Positions 26,591 through 32,046 of a DNA stretch of 32,046 bases are shown here, one piece after another. Source of the stretch: Zavarzinella formosa DSM 19928. Its GTDB lineage: Bacteria; Planctomycetota; Planctomycetia; Gemmatales; Gemmataceae. The position numbers and the translations under genes are program-made. The stretch is taken from the NCBI RefSeq assembly GCF_000255705.1, contig NZ_JH636439.1:1777429-1809474 (forward strand), in the 5' to 3' direction. Each line of letters begins with the position of its first letter. Positions within the stretch are counted from its first letter, which is position 1. A model generated the notes under the pieces. The model was given only the letters and a program-made list of their open reading frames with translations. It was not told the DNA's origin and searched no databases.

Positions 26591-28024
26591 GTGGCCAGGT
26601 TCTTCAAATATAAAACCGTGCCGGACTTGCTTGAGGAGAATGCCCGCCTCGGGATCGACATTCGCCTTTGCGATCAGTTGGAATATTTGGAAGACGGTGC
26701 CCGCGTTGGCGGCCGACTAGTCGGCAATCGCTGGTGTGTCCACCCAATGGAAGGCTGCGACGGCGAGCCGGACGGCCGACCGGGGGAACTCACCTATCGC
26801 CGTTACAACCGTTTCGGGGCGGGCGGGGCAAAACTCATTTGGGGCGAAGCCTGCGCCGTCAACGAAGAAGGTCGGGCCAATCCCCGGCAAATCGTTTTGA
26901 ACGAGGCCACCAAAGACTGCTTCGCCAAATTGGTACATGACTGCCGCGAGCATCACCGCCGGGCCTGCGGCCGGGATGACGACTTTCTGTTTGGCCTGCA
27001 ACTGACCCATTCTGGCCGTTACAGCTATCGTCGGCCGATCATCGCCATCCATGATCCGCTGCTGGACCCGCGGACCTTTGTCGACAAAACAACCGGCCGG
27101 AAAGTGGATGAATCTTACCCACTTATCACGGACGACGAATTGAGCCGATTGGTCGATGATTACGTGAAGGCCGCCCGGCTGGCCCGCGAGGTTGGTTTCG
27201 ACTTCGTGGATGTGAAACAATGCCATCGCTATTTGCTGAACGAACTGCTTGGCGCCCGGCAACGGCCCGGCAAGTATGGCGGTTCTTTGGAAAACCGCAC
27301 TCGGCTGGCCCGCGAGATTTTCCAAGCCATCCGGGCCGCCGAGCCGGATCTGATTCTGGCCACCCGGATGAATGTCTTCGACGGGATTCCTTTTCGCAAA
27401 GCAACTTCCGGGGATGGCGAAGCCGATGTGTTCGCATCGCCGGTGGTGAACGGTTGGGGCATGGCCCCGGAGAATCCACTGGCCGTTGATCTGGCCGAGC
27501 CGATCCTGTGGATTGCCGAGATGGAACGGCTGGGGGTGAGCCTCATCAATGTGACGTTGGGAAATCCCTACGCCCAACCGCATTTTGGCCGGCCGTTCGA
27601 GTATCCCCCGCCGGACGGATATGAATCACCGGAACATCCGCTTATCGGCGTGGACCGACATTTCCGCGTGACGGCCACCCTGCAACGCCACTTCCCCGCC
27701 CTGCCCTTCGTTGGCACAGGATACAGTTATTTGCAAGAATTTCTGCCCCAAGCCGGGGCGGCCAACCTGCGGGACAGCCGGGTGAGTTTCGTCGGCATCG
27801 GCCGGGCTTCGCTCGCCCAACCGGATGTTCCTCTCCAAGTAAAAAATCATGGTCGGCTCGACCGTCGCCGGGTGTGCCGCACCTTCAGTTATTGCACGGC
27901 CATCATGCGGGCGAAGGACCACCCATTGGGCCAATTCCCCACTGGTTGTCCTCCGTTCGACAAAGAAGCTTATGGCGATATTTGGAAAGATGTCCAACAA
28001 CTCACAACTCGAACCCCGAAGTGA
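26591..28024 (+). CDS. NADH:flavin oxidoreductase, old yellow enzyme family
   Basis: This 477-residue FMN-dependent TIM-barrel oxidoreductase has WCVHPMEGCDGEPDG at the N-terminal FMN region. FGLQLTHSGRYS and DFVDVKQCHRYLLNELL (the family's conserved HGAHGYLLNQFL position) follow. Then come RPGKYGGSLENRTRLAREI, a strong family hallmark, and NVTLGNPY. The C-terminal part ends with three cysteines (RRVCRTFSYCTA, later FPTGC). These do not form the four-cysteine iron-sulfur pattern of 2,4-dienoyl-CoA reductases. The start is GTG with GAGG six bases upstream. The substrate is unknown. Confidence 0.9.
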   Translation: MARFFKYKTVPDLLEENARLGIDIRLCDQLEYLEDGARVGGRLVGNRWCVHPMEGCDGEPDGRPGELTYRRYNRFGAGGAKLIWGEACAVNEEGRANPRQIVLNEATKDCFAKLVHDCREHHRRACGRDDDFLFGLQLTHSGRYSYRRPIIAIHDPLLDPRTFVDKTTGRKVDESYPLITDDELSRLVDDYVKAARLAREVGFDFVDVKQCHRYLLNELLGARQRPGKYGGSLENRTRLAREIFQAIRAAEPDLILATRMNVFDGIPFRKATSGDGEADVFASPVVNGWGMAPENPLAVDLAEPILWIAEMERLGVSLINVTLGNPYAQPHFGRPFEYPPPDGYESPEHPLIGVDRHFRVTATLQRHFPALPFVGTGYSYLQEFLPQAGAANLRDSRVSFVGIGRASLAQPDVPLQVKNHGRLDRRRVCRTFSYCTAIMRAKDHPLGQFPTGCPPFDKEAYGDIWKDVQQLTTRTPK

Positions 28025-28027
28025 ATC

Positions 28028-28822
28028 ATGCGAGTGAATCCGGTCAAGAAAATGCTGAAGGAAGGCAAACCTGTCGTGGGTACCTGGCTGACGCTGGGGA
28101 ACATCACGGCCAGCCGTTTTCTGGCCCGCATGGGCTTCGATTACTTGACCGTTGACATCGAACATAACGCGATGGGCATGGAAACCGCCACGCACATGTT
28201 CGGAGCCATTGCCGACTCCAAATGCACCGCCCTCGCCCGTGTCCCGGCCGCCAAGCACGACCACATTAAGCGAGTCTTGGACAACGGAGCCCACGGCGTC
28301 GTCGTCCCAATGGTGAACACCCGGCAGGAGGCCGAAGAATCGGTCGCTGCTTGCCTGTACCCGCCCAAGGGAACCCGCAGCGTCGGTGGCAGCGCGCATG
28401 CCCTGAACTTCGACACGACGGCCGCCGAGTATTTCCAGAAGGCCAACGACGAAATCCTGATCGTGCTCCAGTGTGAACACATCATGGCTGTCCGCAATTT
28501 TGAGGAAGTCTACGGTGTCCCTGGAGTGGACGCCGTGTTCGTCGGCCCGAACGACCTCGCCGCCAGCATGCGCACCCCGGACGGCAAGCCTCCCGCCCCG
28601 GACGCCTTCAAGGAAGCCCTGAAGACCATCCTCGAAGGCTGCAAAAAACTGAAGATCCCCGCTGGAATTCACACATTCAGCCCGGAAGAGGCAAAAATGC
28701 GAATCGCCGAGGGCTGGCAGTTTATCGCCATCAACAGCGAGCTCCGGTTCATGTCCGAAGGGGCCAAAAACGCGCTGGATGCCATCACCGGGAAGACGAC
28801 AGAGAACGTGATTAAGTATTAA
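28028..28822 (+). CDS. HpcH/HpaI family aldolase
   Basis: This 264-residue class II aldolase cleaves or forms 2-keto-hydroxy acids (HpaI/RhmA type). It has GTWLTLGNITASRFLARMGF (residue 18 onward) and LTVDIEHNAM. ALARVPAAKHDHIKRVLDNG and GVVVPMVNTRQEAEE follow. Then come VLQCEHIMAVRNFEEV (metal-ligand Glu) and DAVFVGPNDLAASM (metal-ligand Asp). The start lies three bases after the reductase stop. With the MFS gene it makes a three-gene catabolic operon: import, flavin reduction, carbon-carbon cleavage. A long hairpin begins one base after the stop. Confidence 0.92.
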   Translation: MRVNPVKKMLKEGKPVVGTWLTLGNITASRFLARMGFDYLTVDIEHNAMGMETATHMFGAIADSKCTALARVPAAKHDHIKRVLDNGAHGVVVPMVNTRQEAEESVAACLYPPKGTRSVGGSAHALNFDTTAAEYFQKANDEILIVLQCEHIMAVRNFEEVYGVPGVDAVFVGPNDLAASMRTPDGKPPAPDAFKEALKTILEGCKKLKIPAGIHTFSPEEAKMRIAEGWQFIAINSELRFMSEGAKNALDAITGKTTENVIKY

Positions 28823-28879
28823 GTCGTGTTGATTCAAGGCTGGCAAAGTTCCGGCTTGCCAGCCTTGAATCAACACGAC
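28823..28879. repeat. 24-bp perfect inverted repeat after the aldolase gene
   Basis: Arms 28823-28846 and 28856-28879 are fully complementary, with a nine-base loop (AGTTCCGGC). The left arm begins directly after the TAA stop (28820-28822). No T-run follows on either strand. The stem is longer than that of a usual intrinsic terminator, so it is either a bidirectional termination structure or a dispersed palindromic repeat (REP/MITE-like). Confidence 0.8.
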
Positions 28880-29067
28880 CTAACAGACAGAGATGATTTT
28901 GGGGGAAACCGTCACACTCGGGCCGCGAACGGAACCCTTTCGGTTGGAAACCTCCTCGACTCAAGTCCAATGACATCGCGAAACTTCTTGAAATCAGGCG
29001 TTTGCGACGACAAATGCCATTGATTGCCGAGTGTTGGTGTCGATATTGAGTTTGAAAACTGTCTCGT

Positions 29068-31520
29068 ATGAGAACGGAACTGTTCCGCATCGCCTGCAAG
29101 ATGGCGACCGGCAGCGGCAAAACGGTGGTGATGTCCATGCTCGTCGCCTGGCAGGTTCTCAACAAGAGACGCTACCCCACGACAAGCGATTCACGGATGC
29201 TTTCTTGATGGTCGCGCCGGGCATCACCATCCGGGACCGGCTGCGCGTGCTTCTGCCGTCCGATCCCAACAACTATTACAAGGAACTCGACATTGTCCCG
29301 GTCGAGCATCGGGCCGATTTGGGCACGGCGAAAATCGTCATCACCAATTTCCACGCCTTCAAATTCCGGGAAAAGGGGGACGCGGGTGGGCTGACCAAGC
29401 GCGTGCTGACAGTGAACACGCCGGGAGCCTTCACGGAATCGCCGGAAGAGATGGTCAACCGGGTTTGCAATGATTTGGGCCGGCATCGCGAAATCATGGT
29501 CATCAACGACGAGGCCCATCATTGCTATCGGGGCAAGCCTGTCGAGACCAAGGACAAGATGGCGCGGGAAGAGGCCGGCGAAGCAAAAGCCCGCGACGAG
29601 GAAGCCCGTTTGTGGATCACCGGATTGGAGGCGGTTCGCCGGAAGATCGGCATCAAGACTGTCTTTGACCTGTCGGCCACGCGTTTTTACTTGAAGGGTT
29701 CCGGCTACCCGAAGGGAACGCTGTTTCCGCGGGTCGTTTCCGACTTTTCGCTGATGGACGCCATTGAATATGGCATCGTCAAGATTCCGCGCGTGCCCAT
29801 CGCCGACAACGCCATGACCGGCGATTATCCGAAGTACCGCAACCTGTGGGTGGACATCCGCGAGGGGTTGAAGGACGTGCGGGGCGGGCCGGAAGACGCC
29901 CACAAGCCCCCGCTGTTGCCGGGATTGCTGGAGGGGGCCATCAAAAGCCTGTGCGGGCACTACGCCCATAAGTTCGGCGAATGGGAGGCCGACGAGGAAT
30001 CACGGGCCAACGGCAGCACCCCTCCCGTGTTCATCGTGGTGTGCAACAACACCAATGTGAGCAAGGCCGTTTTCGATTACGTCGCTGGTTACGAAACTGA
30101 GCATCGACACCCGGACGGCGAGCCGGTGGTCGCGCCCGGCGCCATTCTAGCTGTTCAACAACGAGAAGAACCAGCGCTGGCAGCATCGGCCGAACACGAT
30201 TCTGGTGGACAGCCGGCAACTCGAATCCGGCGAGAGCATGTCCGACGACTTTCGGAAGATCGGCACGCATCAGATTGAAACTTCAAGACAGAATACCGCC
30301 GACGCTTCCCCGGACGCGACGCGGAAGACCTGAACGACGAAGACCTGATGCGCGAAGTCTTGAATACGGTTGGCAAGAAAGGGAAGTTCGGCGAACACAT
30401 CCGCTGCGTCGTCTCCGTGTCCATGCTCACCGAAGGGTGGGACGCTCAGACTGTGAGCCACATTCTCGGAGTGCGGGCGTTCGGCACGCGGTTATTGTGC
30501 GAGCAAGTGATGGGTCGCGGGCTGCGACGGCGAAGTTACACCGTCGGCGATGATGGCCTGATGACCCCGGAGTATGCCGACATCTACGCGTGCCCTTCAG
30601 CGGTTTTCCGGTGGCGGGATTGCCCGAAGAGCGCACCCCGCCGACGCCGAAGCCGGGCAAGACCGCGCGAGCGGTCGCGGAACGGCTGGTGGAACGCCCG
30701 TGGCCGGAAATTCACTCCCGCGCGTCGTCGACTATCGCTTCGCTGTTTCGGCCGAGCGCCTGACGGCCAGATTTGTCAAGGCACACCGGGAAGTCCTCAC
30801 GACGCAAGACATCCCGACGCATACCCTGAACGCGCCCATCGTGGGGGAGAATACAGAACCCACGATGGAAGAGACGAAGGAACTTCGTCAGCAATCGGTC
30901 ACGTTCAAGCTGGCCACGCACTTGCAACAACACCATTTCCCGGACAAGACCTGGCTGTTCCCGCAATTGCTCGGCATCGTCCGCGACTGGCTCGGCGATA
31001 TCGGCTCGTCCGGCGGGGCGTAGCGGTTGCGAGCGGAGATGCCATCGGCCGATTTCCTGGGAACCACGGCGGGCGTGTCGTTTGACACGGTCAAAGGCTG
31101 TTGGACCGCCGACGCGGCCAAATGCTATTTCAACCTCGTGCCGCAAGACAGCGATTGGGAAACCATTGTCTGCGAAAAGCTGGAAGGAATGAACGAGGTG
31201 CTGGCCTATGCGAAGAATCAGGGCATCGGCTTCCGCATTCCGTACACCATGACGGGCGGGCCGGGAACTATTACCTCGACCTCATCGTAAAGCTCGACGA
31301 CGGCCACGGGACCGACGACTTGTTAAACCTCGTGCTGGAAGTCTCCGGGCAGAAGAAAAAAGAAAAGGACGCCAAGGTGCAAACCGCCCTGACCATGTGG
31401 GTCCCAGGGGTAAACAACTTGCGTACGTTCGGCCGATGGGCGTTCCTGGAGATCGATGGGTCCAATCTGCACAAGAGCAAGCAAGAAATTCGCAAGCTGC
31501 TCAAGGATCATTCGGCCTGA
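29068..31520 (+). pseudogene. Decayed type III-like restriction subunit (DEAD/DEAH helicase)
   Basis: Fragments of one helicase-restriction protein (BPTD_3080-like) are spread over three frames. They include FRIACKMATGSGKTVVMSML (Walker A, 29083 onward), MVINDEAHHCYRG (Walker B), FDLSATRF, LTEGWDAQTVSHILGVRAF and EQVMGRGLRRRSY (motifs V-VI). A C-terminal part follows (NQGIGFRIPYTMTG; DDGHGTDDLLNLVLEVSGQKKK; FGRWAFLEI). Breaks are visible near 29175-29178 (C-run, one base lost), 30150 (net gain of one), 30280, 30590, 30714 and 31258 (each one lost), with an in-frame TAG at 31021-31023. The N-terminal part before the Walker motif is absent. It cannot yield a functional protein as sequenced. Confidence 0.85.
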
Positions 31521-31555
31521 TTTGCTCCCGTTTTCCAAGTCCCAAAGGTGCCATG

Positions 31556-32017
31556 ATGGCCAAGAAGAAACCCGCGGCGAAGTCTTCGGTTCCGGTTGAT
31601 GCCCATAAGCATGTCATCGATACCCGGCCGAGCATCCCCACTCGCGAGATGGCGGCCTTTGCCGATGATGACGGGCCGCAAAAATTTGTGGTCAACCGCA
31701 ACCGCTCGCTTGATCCGCAAATTGTCTGGAAGGGGAAGGACGAACAGGACGCCAAACCGCTGGAAGTCCCGGTCGTGCCCATCCATGTGCAGGAGAAGAT
31801 TCACCCGCAAGTGATTGTCGAGGATATCAAGCGGCGGGCCGCCAGCAAAGAGCCCGCCGGGTTGCATCAGGGCCGACCGCAAGCGAAAAGCGATGCGGAC
31901 GCGGCTGGGCGGGCCGCCAGCAAAGAGCCCGCCGGGTTGCATCAGGCCGACTTGTTCGCCGACGATCGCGTTCAAAGCCGTCCTCAACGGCTTGCTTCGG
32001 ATCGGCTTGGGTGGTGA
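31556..32017 (+). pseudogene. N-terminal fragment of a probable DNA methyltransferase, repeat-interrupted
   Basis: A 153-residue frame starts MAKKKPAAKSS with AAAGGTG upstream. KFVVNRNRSLDPQIVWKGKD and VPIHVQEKIHPQVIVEDIKR match the leader region of the site-specific DNA methyltransferase usually found beside such restriction helicases. After about residue 92 the frame runs through two copies of a 39-bp repeat, each encoding RAASKEPAGLHQ. It reaches QADLFADD and stops at TGA 32015-32017. No methyltransferase catalytic motif (DPPY-type) is present, so the gene is truncated or rearranged. The assignment is moderate; a short intact protein of unknown role is the alternative. Confidence 0.55.
31833..31946. 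repeat. Two direct copies of a 39-bp palindrome-containing repeat
   Basis: Copies lie at 31833-31871 and 31908-31946 and are identical. Each contains the stem GGCGGGC/GCCCGCC (31833-31839 with 31852-31858; 31908-31914 with 31927-31933). The 75-bp period keeps the reading frame. The form resembles REP-type elements that insert into coding DNA. Confidence 0.8.
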
Positions 32018-32046
32018 AACGGCGGACGGGCATCTCGTGGCGCCTG

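Noticed and set aside
27626-28876. Minus-strand open frame of 416 codons
   Set aside because: It is antisense to the aldolase and reductase genes and starts inside the perfect hairpin.
29068-31520. Programmed frameshifting as explanation for the restriction subunit
   Set aside because: There are too many breaks, an in-frame stop and an absent N-terminus; no slippery site with a structure recurs at the breaks.

Overview
The window reads as a planctomycete chromosome segment, most like a Gemmata-type lineage. The evidence is a run of secreted genes almost specific to that phylum (DUF1549/DUF1553 cytochrome-like protein, Tat-exported DUF1501 protein, pre-peptidase C-terminal protein, ThuA-like protein), together with the codon style of the housekeeping genes. 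No database search was possible, so the taxonomy is inference.

Region 1 (about 1-7656) is an accessory island, and its right part is visibly more AT-rich than the rest. It holds an AlpA/MerR-like small DNA-binding protein, a NrS-1-type primase-polymerase fused to a RepA-like ATPase, a gene-poor stretch with hairpins, and a serine recombinase. A 98-bp TA-flanked miniature inverted-repeat element follows. Next comes a minus-strand operon of two tandem AbiTii-like proteins, a 74-residue peptide sharing their C-terminal motif, and a PIN-like nuclease with a coiled-coil tail. The island ends with a DUF3102-like gene, a cluster of five 10-bp iterons and a tRNA-Gly(CCC) whose 3' end faces the island. 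The layout suggests an integrative element or satellite carrying a defence cargo; the four-gene operon is the best candidate for an undescribed system.

Region 2 (7775-14729, minus strand) is the secreted planctomycete cluster, probably co-transcribed in the order DUF1549/1553, DUF1501, PPC protein, ThuA. Region 3 (14921-22885) is conserved metabolism: thrC-dapB-trmJ-like on the plus strand, a sulfotransferase on the minus strand, then gnd, a divergent isocitrate/isopropylmalate dehydrogenase homologue and, convergent to it, larC. Region 4 (22940-28822) holds a DUF2071 gene broken by one amber codon, a small membrane protein, a Gfo/Idh/MocA oxidoreductase, and a plausible catabolic operon of MFS transporter, old-yellow-enzyme-type reductase and HpcH/HpaI aldolase, closed by a 24-bp perfect hairpin.

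Region 5 (about 29068-32046) is a decayed restriction-modification locus. It contains a helicase-restriction subunit with an absent N-terminus, several frameshifts and an in-frame stop, then the start of a methyltransferase-like gene interrupted by two copies of a 39-bp palindromic repeat.
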